Of a stretch of 64,000 nucleotides of DNA, positions 35,316 to 46,100 are shown piece after piece. The notes under the pieces were generated by a model. That model was not told the origin of the DNA, did no database searches, and saw only the letters and a list, made by a program, of their open reading frames with translations. Source of the stretch: Cronobacter malonaticus LMG 23826 (GTDB taxonomy: Bacteria; Pseudomonadota; Gammaproteobacteria; Enterobacterales; Enterobacteriaceae); the NCBI RefSeq assembly GCF_001277215.2, contig NZ_CP013940.1, forward strand, positions 1,860,001 through 1,924,000. Direction: 5' to 3'. How positions within the stretch are numbered: position 1 is the first letter of the stretch; every line of letters starts with the position of its first letter. The position numbers and the translations under genes were made by a program.

Positions 35316-36173
35316 ATGACGACACGTCCACAACCGCCATTCCCTGAACAGCAGCAGAATGTCCCTGGCAGTACCACGAAGATGCAGCCGCAGCCGGATC
35401 ACGGCGAAACGAGCTATAAAGGCTCCGGACGACTCACCGGCAAGGCCGCCATCATCACCGGCGGCGACTCCGGTATTGGCCGCGCGGTCGCCATTGCGTA
35501 TGCCCGCGAAGGGGCGGATGTGCTTATCTCGTATCTTGATGAGCATGACGATGCCAAAGACACCGCGCGTCTCGTGGAAGAGGCGGGCCGCAAAGCGGTT
35601 CTGGTGCCAGGTGATATCACCGACGCCGCCCACTGCCGCGCGCTGGTGCAAAAAGCCGCCGATGAATTCGGCAAAATCGACATCGTGGTCAACAACGCCG
35701 CGTTCCAGATGACCCGCGATTCGCTGGATGAAATCAGCGATGAAGAGTTTGACCGCACCATGAAAACCAACCTCTACGGCATGTTCTGGATCTGCAAAGC
35801 GGCTGTGCCGCATATGCCAGCGGGGGGTTCAATTATCAATACCGCGTCGGTCAATGCCGATCAGCCGAAGCCGAAACTCATCGCGTATTCCGCCACCAAA
35901 GCGGCTATCGTCAACTTCTCAGGTAGCCTCGCCGCGCTGCTTGCCGAAAAAGGCATTCGCGCGAACGCCGTTGCCCCAGGCCCCATCTGGACGCCGCTGA
36001 TTCCGTCCACCATGCCGCCGGAGCAGGTGAAAGAGTTCGGCAGCCAGGTGCCGCTGGCGCGTGCCGGTCAGCCTGCTGAACTGGCGCCGGTTTATGTGAT
36101 GCTCGCAAGCGACGAGGCAAGCTACGTCTCCGGCGCGACTGTGGCGGTCACGGGCGGCCTGGCGGTTATCTGA
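35316..36173 (+). CDS. Short-chain dehydrogenase, YghA / general-stress-protein type
   Basis: NAD(P)-dependent oxidoreductase of the SDR family, 285 residues. About 40 N-terminal residues rich in Pro and Gln precede the Rossmann fold, as in E. coli YghA and Bacillus general stress proteins. Motifs: TGGDSGIGRAV (cofactor), NNAAFQ, catalytic Ser in NTASVN, and YSATK (Tyr and Lys). CAGGAG lies upstream of the ATG. It is followed after 17 bases by a mannose-6-phosphate isomerase gene in the same direction. The substrate is unknown. Confidence 0.88.
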   Translation: MTTRPQPPFPEQQQNVPGSTTKMQPQPDHGETSYKGSGRLTGKAAIITGGDSGIGRAVAIAYAREGADVLISYLDEHDDAKDTARLVEEAGRKAVLVPGDITDAAHCRALVQKAADEFGKIDIVVNNAAFQMTRDSLDEISDEEFDRTMKTNLYGMFWICKAAVPHMPAGGSIINTASVNADQPKPKLIAYSATKAAIVNFSGSLAALLAEKGIRANAVAPGPIWTPLIPSTMPPEQVKEFGSQVPLARAGQPAELAPVYVMLASDEASYVSGATVAVTGGLAVI

Positions 36174-36190
36174 TAAAAAAGGAGAGAGGG

Positions 36191-37261
36191 ATGCTCAACT
36201 ATCCGCTTACGCTGACGACGCCGCTCGCGACCCACATCTTCGGCGGCACGCGCATCAAAACGCAGCTCGGTAAGGCGGAACTGCCGGAATCGCGCATCGC
36301 GGAAACCTGGGAGGTGAGCGACGTTGACGGCATGATAGCGACCGTCACCAATGGCGAATACGCTGGCATGTCGCTGCGTGAGCTGGCGAAGCGCTATCCC
36401 GATGAACTGGTCGCGCCAGGCTGGCGCGGCCCGTACTTTCCGCTTCTGAGCAAATTTATCGACGGCAGCGGCATGCTGCCGGTGCATCTGCATGCTAACG
36501 ACGACATCGCGCAGCGTCTCGAAAACCAGCCGAACGGCAAAACCGAGGCCTGGCATATTCTGTGGGCTGCACCCGGCGCGACCTGCCTTGTCGGTATCAA
36601 AACCGGCATGAAAAAAGAGGCGATCCGCGAGGCGCTGCTGGCGGGCGATTATGACCGCGTCATGTACCGCTTGCCGCTGAAAACCGGCGACACGATCTAT
36701 GTACCGGGCGGCCAGCTGCACTCCTTCGGGCCGGACACGCTTATCTATGAAATCGAACAGACGTCTGACATTCAGCAGCATGCGATGCCGTGGAATATGG
36801 AAGATGGCTCGCCAGTGCCGCCTGACGAGCAGGCGCGTAACATCGATAAACTGCTGGAAGAGCTGCGCCCGGAACTGCTGACCCAGCCGCAGCGCGGGCT
36901 GGTGCTCGAAGAGTGCGAGGCCGTTCAGCGCCTGGTGTGCTGCGCAGGTCCTTATTTCGCGCTGGAGCGCTGGCGCTTCGATACCTGCTACGACTATCAC
37001 TTCTCCTCAGTGCGCATCGTCACCAATATCGGCGCGCCGGTGACGATTCACACGCCCGGTAACGCGGTGATGACGCTTGAGCGCGCGCAGAGCGTGATTC
37101 TGCCCGCCGCGCTCGGCGAGGCGGAGTTCTGCGGTAAAGGCGAGTTGCTGGTAGGTTATGTGCCCGATCTGGCGCAGGAGATTGTCGCGCCGCTGCGCGC
37201 CGCAGGCTACCCGCAGGCGGCCATCGACGCGCTCGGCGATATCAGCGGGCGTCTGCGCTAG
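36191..37261 (+). CDS. Class I mannose-6-phosphate isomerase family protein
   Basis: Cupin-type zinc-dependent phosphomannose isomerase, 356 residues. Zinc-ligand motifs are HLHAND (about residues 97-102), TEAWH (about 118-122) and PGGQLHSFG (about 176-184). It resembles the shorter Bacillus ManA/YvyI type more than the 391-residue E. coli ManA, so it may be a second isomerase with another sugar-phosphate substrate. AAGGAG precedes the ATG. It sits 17 bases after the SDR gene and its last 20 bases overlap the convergent regulator gene. Confidence 0.85.
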   Translation: MLNYPLTLTTPLATHIFGGTRIKTQLGKAELPESRIAETWEVSDVDGMIATVTNGEYAGMSLRELAKRYPDELVAPGWRGPYFPLLSKFIDGSGMLPVHLHANDDIAQRLENQPNGKTEAWHILWAAPGATCLVGIKTGMKKEAIREALLAGDYDRVMYRLPLKTGDTIYVPGGQLHSFGPDTLIYEIEQTSDIQQHAMPWNMEDGSPVPPDEQARNIDKLLEELRPELLTQPQRGLVLEECEAVQRLVCCAGPYFALERWRFDTCYDYHFSSVRIVTNIGAPVTIHTPGNAVMTLERAQSVILPAALGEAEFCGKGELLVGYVPDLAQEIVAPLRAAGYPQAAIDALGDISGRLR

Positions 37262-39047
37262 CGCGCTGTTTCTCAAGCCGCCGGTAGAGCGTGCTGCGCG
37301 AGACGCCAAGCTTGCGCGCGGCAAGGCTCATATTCCCGTTCACGCTCTGCAATACGGCGTCCACATCCGGCGCAGCGTTCTCTGAAGGCTGCGCCGTTTC
37401 TTTATGTCCGTCCACAGAACAATAGGGGGGCGGCAGGTCGCTTAACGTGACAACGTCACCGTCGTCCGCCAGCGCCAGCAACACTTTCAGCAGGCTTGCG
37501 AGCTGGCGCACGTTCCCCGGCCAGGGGAGGCGCGCGATATGCTCAACCACATCGGCAGAGAGCGTGACGCCGCGGCGCGCACCGCCCAGCTCCTGCCACA
37601 GCCGCTGAACAAAACGCGGCAGCGCGGGCCATTCGCGCAGCGGCGGAATGCGCAGCCGGTACTCTTCAATACGGTAAAAGAGATCTTCACGAAACGCGCC
37701 GCGCGCCACCATCTCATCCAGCGGACGGTGGGTGGCGCAGATAAGCGTAAACGCCACCGGTACCGCGCTGGTGCCGCCGAGCGGCACCACCTTTTTCTCC
37801 TGCAATACCCGCAACAGGCGGGTCTGCATGGCAAGCGGCATATCGCCAATTTCATCCAGAAACAGCACGCCGCCGTCGGCTTCGCGGATTTTACCGATAT
37901 AGCCGCGGCTGCTCGCACCGGTAAACGCGCCGGGCTGGTAGCCGAAAAGCTCCGATTCAATCAGCTGCTCTGGCAGTGCGGCGCAGTTAATGGCGACGAA
38001 CGGGCCGTCGCGCCACTGGCTCTGCTGATGCAGGCGGCGGCTCAGGTGTTCTTTGCCGCAGCCGGTTTCACCGGTAATACACAGCGCGATGCCCGCGTTC
38101 AGCAGGCGTAGCGCTTTGGCGGTTTCAACGCCGCTCTCTTCTTCCTGCAAAAGCGCCGGATGCGCGGCCCAGACGCGCCGCGCCGGAAGCTGGCGGCGGG
38201 TGTGGTAGCAGCGCTGGTTGATGGCGGTAAGCGCGGCGTTATCGCCTGCTGGCATGGCCTGCGGGAACAGCGCATCAAGCGAAAGCGTGCCGATATGCGC
38301 CGTAGAAAGCTTGAATTCATCCATCGCCAGTTTATTGGCGGCCACCAGACGGTTATCGCTGAACGCCAGCAGCAGTTCCTGTGCCGAGCCGAGCGCGGCA
38401 GGATCGGTGTGCAACCGCAGCAGCCACTGCTGCGCGTCGAGCTGCGCGATAACCCAGTCGTGTTCCAGCTGGCGTACGGCCTGGCGCATCAGGCGGCCTG
38501 CCTCAGCCACGGGCTGTTGTGCAGGCGTTGAGAGATCCAGCACGCCCGCTATTTGTCCATCCGGGCGGAACACCGGCACGCCGTAGCAGTAAAGCCCGGC
38601 GTTCTGATTGAGGAAATGCTGGCTGCCGTGGACTTCACACGGCGCGTGCAGCGCCAGCGCGGTGCCGATGGCGTTGGTGCCGCGCGCGTGTTCGCCCCAC
38701 AGATTACCGGGCGCGAGCGCCACGCGCTGCGCCTTATGTAGAAACTGATTATTGCCGAAGGTATCCAGCACAAGGCCGGTATCGTCCGTGGCGACCACGA
38801 CCGACGGCGCGCGGCTCAGGCTCTCACCGAGCCGCTGCATCAGCGGGCGGGCGAGCGTTTTCAGCCAGCCGTGTTGCGATCGCGCCTCTTCAAGCAGGGC
38901 GCGACTGACAAACGAGGTGGCGTCGTCGTCGCGGGTTAGCCCGTAGCGCTGGCTGCGCTGCCAGGAGTCATTCAGCAGACACGGAAAAGACAGGTCGTCG
39001 CAGTACGGCGTTAAGCCTGCGGAGGTCAACGAGGCGCTGTGCGGCAT
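37242..39047 (-). CDS. AcoR-type sigma54-dependent activator
   Basis: Enhancer-binding regulator of 601 residues, probably activator of the divergent aldehyde/alcohol dehydrogenase operon. A GAF sensor domain lies at about 65-195. The AAA+ domain has Walker A GETGCGKE (326-333), an intact GAFTGA loop (373-378) and Walker B GGVLFLDEIGD (392-402), so it should contact sigma54. A Fis-type helix-turn-helix lies near 565-592 (MSLAARKLGVSRSTLYRRL). The family includes AcoR (acetoin) and regulators of alcohol or alkane oxidation. The inducer is inferred to be an alcohol, aldehyde or acetoin. Confidence 0.88.
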   Translation of the reverse strand: MPHSASLTSAGLTPYCDDLSFPCLLNDSWQRSQRYGLTRDDDATSFVSRALLEEARSQHGWLKTLARPLMQRLGESLSRAPSVVVATDDTGLVLDTFGNNQFLHKAQRVALAPGNLWGEHARGTNAIGTALALHAPCEVHGSQHFLNQNAGLYCYGVPVFRPDGQIAGVLDLSTPAQQPVAEAGRLMRQAVRQLEHDWVIAQLDAQQWLLRLHTDPAALGSAQELLLAFSDNRLVAANKLAMDEFKLSTAHIGTLSLDALFPQAMPAGDNAALTAINQRCYHTRRQLPARRVWAAHPALLQEEESGVETAKALRLLNAGIALCITGETGCGKEHLSRRLHQQSQWRDGPFVAINCAALPEQLIESELFGYQPGAFTGASSRGYIGKIREADGGVLFLDEIGDMPLAMQTRLLRVLQEKKVVPLGGTSAVPVAFTLICATHRPLDEMVARGAFREDLFYRIEEYRLRIPPLREWPALPRFVQRLWQELGGARRGVTLSADVVEHIARLPWPGNVRQLASLLKVLLALADDGDVVTLSDLPPPYCSVDGHKETAQPSENAAPDVDAVLQSVNGNMSLAARKLGVSRSTLYRRLEKQRASADAR

Positions 39048-39100
39048 GGCATTCTCCGGGTGGGTATATATGTTTCAAATATGTAGCATTTTGGTGTTGC

Positions 39101-39116
39101 ATGTGTTGCGACACAT
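39101..39116. promoter_or_regulatory. Probable upstream activator site for the AcoR-type regulator
   Basis: ATGTGT, four bases, ACACAT: a perfect 6-base-arm palindrome in the intergenic region, about 140 bases before the -24 element of the sigma54 promoter at 39240. Position and symmetry suit an enhancer-binding site; assignment is inference. Confidence 0.5.
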
Positions 39117-39239
39117 GACACAGTTCCGCGACATTTTCCGGGTTCCACGCGCGCCCGACGCGCCAGTACGTTACCTGCATTATTTCTAACTATCTGATTA
39201 TAAGTGGTTAATAAGAAATCTTCGTCTGGCTCGCCACTC

Positions 39240-39255
39240 TGGCATAAGACCTGCT
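39240..39255 (+). promoter_or_regulatory. Sigma54 promoter of the aldehyde dehydrogenase operon
   Basis: TGGCATAAGACCTGCT has the -24 GG and -12 GC at exact consensus spacing (TGGCACG-N4-TTGCW; mismatches at C6, G7 and T12). It lies 64 bases before the aldehyde dehydrogenase start and downstream of the palindrome at 39101. Confidence 0.65.
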
Positions 39256-39318
39256 TATGTCTGTGCGCCGCACAGATAACTGTGCTTAACCGATTGTCGC
39301 TACACTGAGGAATCTGCC

Positions 39319-40839
39319 ATGAAATATGCTCACCCCGGTCAGCCTGGTGCTCTCGTTAGCTTTAAACAGCGTTATGGAAACTTTATTGGCGGTCAGTTTG
39401 TCGAGCCTGTCGAAGGTCAATATTTCACTAACACCACGCCGGTGACGGGCGCGGTGGTGGCGGAGTTCCCGCGTTCGGGCGCAGCCGATATCGAGCGCGC
39501 GCTGGACGCGGCACATGCCGCAGCGCCCGCGTGGGGCAAAACCAGCGTACAGGAGCGTTCGAACCTGCTGCTGGCCATCGCCGATCGTATGTCGGGCCAT
39601 ATCGAACAGTTAGCGCTGACCGAAAGCTGGGACAACGGTAAACCGATTCGCGAAACGCTGAACGCCGACATTCCACTGGCGGTAGACCACTTCCGCTACT
39701 TCGCCGGTTGTCTGCGCGCCCAGGAGGGCAGCGTGGCGGAAATCGATCAATACACCGTGGCCTATCACATCTATGAGCCGCTCGGCGTGGTCGGGCAGAT
39801 AATCCCCTGGAACTTCCCTATCCTGATGGCGGCGTGGAAACTCGCGCCTGCGCTGGCGGCGGGCAACTGCGTGGTACTCAAACCTGCGGAACAGACGCCG
39901 CTTGGCATTTCCGTGCTGATGGAGCTGATTGGCGATCTGCTGCCGCCGGGCGTGGTGAACGTGGTGCATGGCTTCGGGCAGGAGGCGGGCGAGGCGCTCG
40001 CGCGCAGCAAACGCATCGAGAAAATCGCGTTTACCGGCTCGACGCCGGTCGGACGGCATATTCTGGCCTGCGCGGCGGAAAATATTATCCCCAGTACCGT
40101 CGAGCTTGGCGGAAAATCGCCTAATATTTATTTTGCCGACATTATGCAGGCAGAGCCTGAATTTATCGAAAAAGCGGCCGAAGGGCTGATTCTGGGCTTC
40201 TTTAACCAGGGGGAAGTGTGCACCTGTCCTTCCCGCGCCCTGATTCAGGAATCGATCTACGAACCCTTTATGGAACGTGTGTTGGCGCGTATGGCCAACA
40301 TTCGTAAAGGCGACCCCTATGACACTGACACCATGATTGGCGCGCAGGCCTCTCAGGAGCAGTTCGACAAAATTCTCTCTTACATTGATATCGCGCGCGG
40401 CGAGGGCGGCCAGATCCTTGCGGGCGGCTCGCGTGTGAACCACGGCGCGGCGCTGGAGAAGGGCTTTTACATTGAGCCGACGCTGATTAAAGGCGAAAAC
40501 GAGATGCGCTTCTTCCAGGAAGAGATCTTCGGGCCGGTTATCGGTATCACCACCTTTAAAGACGCTGATGAAGCCCTGAAACTGGCCAACGCCACCGAAT
40601 TTGGCCTCGGCGCGGGCGTCTGGACGCGCGATACCAATCTCGCCTGGCGCATGGGCCGCGAAATCAAAGCGGGCCGCGTGTGGACCAACTGCTACCACCT
40701 CTATCCGGCGCATGCCGCGTTCGGGGGCTATAAAAATTCCGGTATCGGCCGCGAAACCCATAAAAAAGCGCTGGAGCATTACCAGCAGGTGAAAAATGTG
40801 CTGGTCAGCTATGACATCCAGCCTCTGAACCTTTTCTGA
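39319..40839 (+). CDS. NAD(P)-dependent aldehyde dehydrogenase (AldB/ExaC type)
   Basis: Oxidises aldehydes, probably acetaldehyde, to acids. The 506 residues show the complete family pattern: PWNFPI (164-169), [15 protein letters not shown] (238-245), base Glu262 in VELGGKSPN, nucleophile Cys301 in [11 protein letters not shown], and EEIFGPV. Length and sequence fit E. coli AldB and the Cupriavidus/Pseudomonas acetaldehyde dehydrogenases. It is preceded by a sigma54 promoter and followed after 32 bases by an alcohol dehydrogenase, so the pair would take a primary alcohol to its acid. Confidence 0.92.
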   Translation: MKYAHPGQPGALVSFKQRYGNFIGGQFVEPVEGQYFTNTTPVTGAVVAEFPRSGAADIERALDAAHAAAPAWGKTSVQERSNLLLAIADRMSGHIEQLALTESWDNGKPIRETLNADIPLAVDHFRYFAGCLRAQEGSVAEIDQYTVAYHIYEPLGVVGQIIPWNFPILMAAWKLAPALAAGNCVVLKPAEQTPLGISVLMELIGDLLPPGVVNVVHGFGQEAGEALARSKRIEKIAFTGSTPVGRHILACAAENIIPSTVELGGKSPNIYFADIMQAEPEFIEKAAEGLILGFFNQGEVCTCPSRALIQESIYEPFMERVLARMANIRKGDPYDTDTMIGAQASQEQFDKILSYIDIARGEGGQILAGGSRVNHGAALEKGFYIEPTLIKGENEMRFFQEEIFGPVIGITTFKDADEALKLANATEFGLGAGVWTRDTNLAWRMGREIKAGRVWTNCYHLYPAHAAFGGYKNSGIGRETHKKALEHYQQVKNVLVSYDIQPLNLF

Positions 40840-40871
40840 TCCATCCGAACGACCTGTTAACGAGGTAACTG

Positions 40872-41903
40872 ATGAAAGTGATGAAAATGAAAGCGGCAGT
40901 GGTCAAGGCCTTCGGGCAGCCGCTGGAGATCCAGGAAGTGCTGGTGCCGGAAGTGACGCCGGGCAAAGTGCTGGTGAAAATCGCGGCGACCGGCGTGTGT
41001 CATACCGATCTCCACGCGGCGGAAGGCGACTGGCCGGTGAAACCGAACCCGCCGTTTATTCCGGGCCATGAGGGTGTGGGGCATGTGGTGGCGGTCGGTC
41101 AGGGCGTGACGCATATTAAAGAGGGCGACCGCGTGGGCGTGCCGTGGCTCTATTCCGCCTGCGGGCACTGCGAACACTGTCTCAGCGGCTGGGAAACGCT
41201 CTGCCACGGTCAGCAAAACTCCGGCTATTCGGTCAACGGTACCTTTGCCGACTATTGTCTGGCGGATGCCAATTACGTCGGTATTCTGCCGGACAACGTT
41301 GAGTTCACCAGTATCGCGCCGATCCTCTGCGCGGGTGTGACGGTCTATAAAGGGCTGAAAATGACCGACACCAAACCGGGCGACTGGGTGGTGATTTCCG
41401 GCATCGGCGGGTTAGGGCATCTGGCGATTCAGTACGCCAACGCGATGGGCTTGAACGTGGCGGCGGTGGATATCGATAACGATAAGCTGGAATTTGCGAA
41501 ACGCCTCGGCGCGCAGGTGACGGCCAACGCGCTGGAGGTCGATCCGGGCAGCTATTTCCATGACACTTTCGGCGGTGCGCACGGCGTGCTGGTCACGGCG
41601 GTGTCGCCAAAAGCGTTCGCCCAGGCGACCACCATGATGCGCCGCGGCGGTACGATGGTGCTCAACGGTCTCCCGCCGGGCAAATTCGATCTCTCTATCT
41701 TCGATATGGTGCTGGACGGCACCACGGTGCGTGGCTCTATTGTCGGTACGCGTAAGGATCTCCAGGAGGCGCTCGATTTCGCCGGCCATAACAAAGTGGC
41801 GGCGGAAATTGCGGTCGAGCCGCTGGAGAATATCAACGATATTTTCGACCGTATGCGCAACGGGAAAATCACCGGTCGCATCGTGGTGGATATGTCGCTG
41901 TAA
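40872..41903 (+). CDS. adhP: Zinc-dependent alcohol dehydrogenase (AdhP-like)
   Basis: Medium-chain zinc alcohol dehydrogenase of 343 residues, likely using ethanol or other primary alcohols with NAD. Catalytic zinc ligands are in GVCHTD and GHEGVGHVV; the structural zinc is held by the cysteines of [15 protein letters not shown]. The cofactor loop reads [13 protein letters not shown]. It resembles Zymomonas AdhA and Geobacillus ADH-T, and is a diverged match to E. coli AdhP. GAGG precedes the first ATG at 40872 at good spacing, although shorter in-frame starts exist within six codons. Confidence 0.85.
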   Translation: MKVMKMKAAVVKAFGQPLEIQEVLVPEVTPGKVLVKIAATGVCHTDLHAAEGDWPVKPNPPFIPGHEGVGHVVAVGQGVTHIKEGDRVGVPWLYSACGHCEHCLSGWETLCHGQQNSGYSVNGTFADYCLADANYVGILPDNVEFTSIAPILCAGVTVYKGLKMTDTKPGDWVVISGIGGLGHLAIQYANAMGLNVAAVDIDNDKLEFAKRLGAQVTANALEVDPGSYFHDTFGGAHGVLVTAVSPKAFAQATTMMRRGGTMVLNGLPPGKFDLSIFDMVLDGTTVRGSIVGTRKDLQEALDFAGHNKVAAEIAVEPLENINDIFDRMRNGKITGRIVVDMSL

Positions 41904-41904
41904 A

Positions 41905-41934
41905 AATAAGCGCCGCAGGGAGGCGGCGCTTATT
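41905..41934 (+). terminator. Terminator of the aldehyde/alcohol dehydrogenase operon
   Basis: Twelve-pair stem AATAAGCGCCGC with its complement and a six-base loop, starting next to the adhP-like stop. The T tract after it is short. Confidence 0.75.
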
Positions 41935-42071
41935 ACATCTCATTCTGATGAGTATCATCTGTCATTGTACTTTCATAAATAATCACGTTGCGTCATTACA
42001 CCCTTATGGTCAGGTTGCAGATAAAAATATTTCTCATTAAGGTGTGGGTTTTTCTGACTTAAGGAAAGGTC

Positions 42072-43118
42072 ATGTTTGGTTTATTGCACAAACTGCCGTG
42101 GCAGATGCCCGCGCTTATTCTTTTCTGGTGTGTTAACTGGTTTATTACCCTTTTTATTCTGGCCGTGGCGAATAAAACCCATGACCCGTCGCTGGTCGGT
42201 GCGGCCATTTGGTTTAATATGCTGTGGGTGTGTGCGTATATTATCGATTATTACGGACGCGCGGCGTTTCATACTCAGGAGCGCAAACGTCTGAAGGGTT
42301 TCCTGCCGCGCAAGCAGTACAGCAAAGTGAAAGCCTCGGTGTCGTTGTCTCGTACCGCCATGCTTACTATCTCCCTAAGCTTTTTACTGGCGGTCGCGCA
42401 TGCGCCTGGCATTATTGTCTGGTCTCTGGTGGCTGCCTCTTGCTTGTTTGGCGCGATTAGCCTGACTCTGTCTTATCTGTTTTGCCTTTCGGTCCTCTCC
42501 CCGCGCGCCGCGTCGTTACTGAGCAAAGTACTGACCCTGCTGCTGGCGCTGGTGCTGTTTTTTGCCCGAATGATCGCCAGCGGCATGTTGCTTGAATCCT
42601 GGGATATTTCAGCAGCGCAGCTCCCGTATACCACCTGGTCAATGATGTTATTTTTTGCGGCATTCATTGTGGTGAATATTGCCTATGTCGTTGTGATTGT
42701 GATTGCAGGCGTAATGGAGGCGAACCTGAAAAAACGTAAGAAACTCGCCAAATTCTCTCTGGACAGTCAGTATATATTTGTCGTGGTATTTACCTGCATT
42801 CTGTCGGCATTAATGATAGCGAATGTCCGCACGCTGGCCGGCGCGTTATTAAATTCCTTTTATCAGTTTGATACCCGCACGACGTTTCGCTGCGGCGATC
42901 GCTATCAGACGATTTATGAACTTGGCGAAAAGGCGCGTTATTTAACGGTGGGGGACAATCAGTACCGTGGGTTTTTCCTGAAAGACGGGGATTTACACGG
43001 CGTGGCGGTGAAATGCACGACCGGCGATAAATTTACCTGGTATCGGGTATTAAGCCGCGAGGAACTGGGTGAAAACGCCCCTGCCAAAAACAGGGGCGAT
43101 GATAAAGATAAGCGCTAA
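42072..43118 (+). CDS. Hypothetical multi-pass membrane protein
   Basis: Unrecognised inner-membrane protein of 348 residues. About six transmembrane helices are visible (near 12-32, 38-60, 95-113, 117-143, 152-172 and 188-215), then a basic KKRKK stretch, one more hydrophobic helix (about 232-250) and a soluble C-terminal domain of about 95 residues with two cysteines. The end is strongly charged (NRGDDKDKR). AAGGAAAGG precedes the ATG. The stop is one base from the end of the convergent nifJ gene. No function can be given. Confidence 0.75.
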   Translation: MFGLLHKLPWQMPALILFWCVNWFITLFILAVANKTHDPSLVGAAIWFNMLWVCAYIIDYYGRAAFHTQERKRLKGFLPRKQYSKVKASVSLSRTAMLTISLSFLLAVAHAPGIIVWSLVAASCLFGAISLTLSYLFCLSVLSPRAASLLSKVLTLLLALVLFFARMIASGMLLESWDISAAQLPYTTWSMMLFFAAFIVVNIAYVVVIVIAGVMEANLKKRKKLAKFSLDSQYIFVVVFTCILSALMIANVRTLAGALLNSFYQFDTRTTFRCGDRYQTIYELGEKARYLTVGDNQYRGFFLKDGDLHGVAVKCTTGDKFTWYRVLSREELGENAPAKNRGDDKDKR

Positions 43119-43119
43119 A

Positions 43120-46100
43120 TTACTCGCTGACTTTCTCGGCTTTGCCCGCGAGCTGCGCCAGGAAGTCGTAGCGTTTTTGCAGATCGGCGGCGGCGTCTTT
43201 CCAGAGCTGTTCGGCCACCTCCGGCTGCTGCGCGTCCAGGCGACGGAAGCGCTGCTCGGTGAGCAGGGTTTCCGCCAGCGCGTCTGACGGCGGGCGCGAA
43301 TCGAGCGCCAGCGGCAGCTTGCCTTCGTCGGCGCGGCGCGGGTCGAAGCGATATAGCGGCCAGAAGCCCGTCGCGGTCAGCTGGCGCATCTGATCGTGGC
43401 TCAGCGCCAGATCGTAGCCGTGCTCCTCACAAGGGCTGTAGGCGATAATCAGCGACGGGCCGGGGTAGGCTTCCGCCTCCTGAATCGCTTTCACCGTCTG
43501 GTTAAGCTGCGCACCCAGCGAAATCTGCGCCACGTAAACATGCCCGTACATCATCATGCTCATGCCGAGATCTTTACGTGCCTTGCGCTTGCCGTGTTCG
43601 CCGAATTTCGTCACCGCGCCAAGCGGCGTGGCTTTCGACGCCTGGCCGCCGGTGTTGGAATAGCACTGCGTATCGAGCACCAGAATATTGACGTTCTCGG
43701 TCAGGCTCAGCACATGATCGAGGCCGCCGAAACCGATGTCATACGCCCAGCCGTCGCCGCCAATCAACCAGATGGATTTTTCCACCAGCGCGTCGGCGTC
43801 GGTCAGCAACTGTTGTGCGCCTTCAACGCCCTGTAACTGCTGGCGCAGTTCCGCGATCTGTTCGCGACGCACTTCCGGCGTGGCGTCAGCGTGCAACGCC
43901 TCATAGAGCGCAGGCGTGAGTTTATCGGCAAACTGCGTGAGCAGACGCTGCACGCGCGCCTTATGCTGATCGACCGTTAAGCGGAAACCCAGGCCGAACT
44001 CCGCGTTATCCTCAAACAGCGAGTTCGCCCACGCCGGGCCGCGGCCGTTCGCGTCGGTGGTGTACGGCGTCGAGGGCAGGTTACCGCCATAAATTGACGA
44101 ACAGCCGGTGGCGTTGGCAATCAGCAGACGGTCACCGTAAAGCTGGGTCAGCAGCTTGATATAGGGCGTTTCCCCACAGCCGGAGCATGCGCCGGAGTAT
44201 TCGAACAGCGGGGTGATGAGCTGCGAGGTGCGAATGTCGATACGCTCAAGCGAGCTGCGATCGATTTCCGGCAGGTCCAGGAAGAAGTCGTAGTTGCGTT
44301 TCTCTTCTTCCACATGCTCCAGGCGCGACATCATATTAATCGCCTTGATTTCCGGGTTCTGGCGGTCTTTCGCCGGGCAGACCTCGACGCACAGGTTGCA
44401 GCCGGTGCAGTCTTCCGGCGCGACCTGCAGCACATATTTCTGGCCGCGCATATCGCGCGACTTCACATCCAGCGCGGCGAGCGAGGCGGGCGCGTCGGCG
44501 AGTGCTTCCGGCGCCACCACTTTGGCGCGGATAGCCGAGTGCGGACAGGCGGCGACGCAGTGGTTGCACTGGGTGCAAAGCTCCTCTTTCCAGATGGGGA
44601 TCGCTTCCGCAATATTTCGTTTCTCCCACCGGGTCGTGCCGAGCGGCCATGTGCCGTCCGGCGGCAGCGCGGAGACCGGCAGCGCGTCGCCAAGCCCTGC
44701 CAGCATCGCGGCGGTCACCGTTTTGACAAAATCGGGCGCGGCGTCGGAGACCACGGGCGGGCGCAGGTGGCTGGTCTCATCCACCGGCTGGCGCGCCACT
44801 TCAAAGAGGGATTCGCGGGCCAGCGCCAGCGCCTGCCAGTTGCGCTCCACCAGCTCCTGGCCTTTGCTGCTGTAGCTTTTGGCGATGGCACCCTGGAGCG
44901 CCTCCAGCGCGCTGTCGCCCGGCAGGATCTGCGTGAGATGGAAAAACGCCATCTGCATCACGGTGTTGATGCGCGCGCCGAGCTGGCATTCACGGGCGAT
45001 TTTCGCGGCGTTCACCACAAAGACGCGCGCGTTTTTGTTATTCAGCACCGCCTGGACTTCCTGCGGCAGCTGATGCCAGACCTCATCCGGCGCGTATGGC
45101 GTGTTAATCAGAAAAATACCGCCGGGTTTCAGGCGCTCGGCCATCTGGTATTTATCGATGAACTGCAACTGATGGCAGCCGACGAAATCCGCCTGGCTTA
45201 CCAGATACGCGGAGTTAATGGGCCGCTCGCTGACGCGCAGGTGAGAAACGGTCAGACCGCCCGCTTTTTTGGAGTCATAAACGAAATAGCCCTGGGCGTA
45301 CCACGGCGTCGCGTTACCGATAATTTTAATGTTGTTTTTGGTGGCCGAGACGCTGCCGTCGCTGCCAAGCCCGTAAAACAGCGCCTCCAGGCGCGCGTTA
45401 GAGGGCAGCGTATTCTCCGGCAGCGGCAGGGAAAGATGCGTCACATCGTCATAAATCCCGACGGTAAAGCGCGGTTTCGGTTTTTCTGCGCGCAGTTCAT
45501 TAAACACCGCCAGCACGCAGTCCGGCCCGAACTCTTTGGAGGAAAGCCCGTAGCGTCCGCCGATGACGCGCGGCAGGCTGTCGCGCTCGCCGCTGTTAAA
45601 GGCTTCCGCCAGCGCGGTCATCACATCCAGATAAAGCGGCTCCGCCTGCGCGCCAGGCTCTTTGGTGCGGTCAAGCACCGCGATGCGCTGGACGCTCTGC
45701 GGCAGCGCCGCCAGCAGGTGACGCGCGCTGAACGGGCGGAACAGGCGAACTTTCAGCACGCCCACTTTCTCGCCGCGGGTGAGCAGTTCATCGACCACTT
45801 CTTCACAGGTGCCGCTGGCGGAACCCATCAGGATAATCACCCGTTCGGCCTCCGGGTGGCCGTAATACTCAAACGGCCGGTACTGGCGGCCCGTGGCGGC
45901 GGCGAAACCGTTCATCGCCTGTTCGACATGGTCATAGACCGCGTTATACCAGGGGTTGGTCGCCTCGCGGGACTGGAAATAGGTATCCGGGTTGGCGGAG
46001 GTGCCGCGGATCACCGGGTGTTCCGGGTTGAGCGCGCGGGCGCGGTGGGCGTCTATCTCCGCCTGCGGCAGCAGGGCGCGGATCGTGTCATCGGCGAGCG

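Noticed and set aside
35083..35319. 78-codon plus-strand frame before the SDR gene
   Set aside because: Overlaps the likely promoter and the SDR ribosome site; AT-rich, no ribosome site of its own.
39610..40779. 389-codon minus-strand frame opposite the aldehyde dehydrogenase
   Set aside because: Shadow of a gene with all catalytic motifs intact; Arg-rich nonsense composition.
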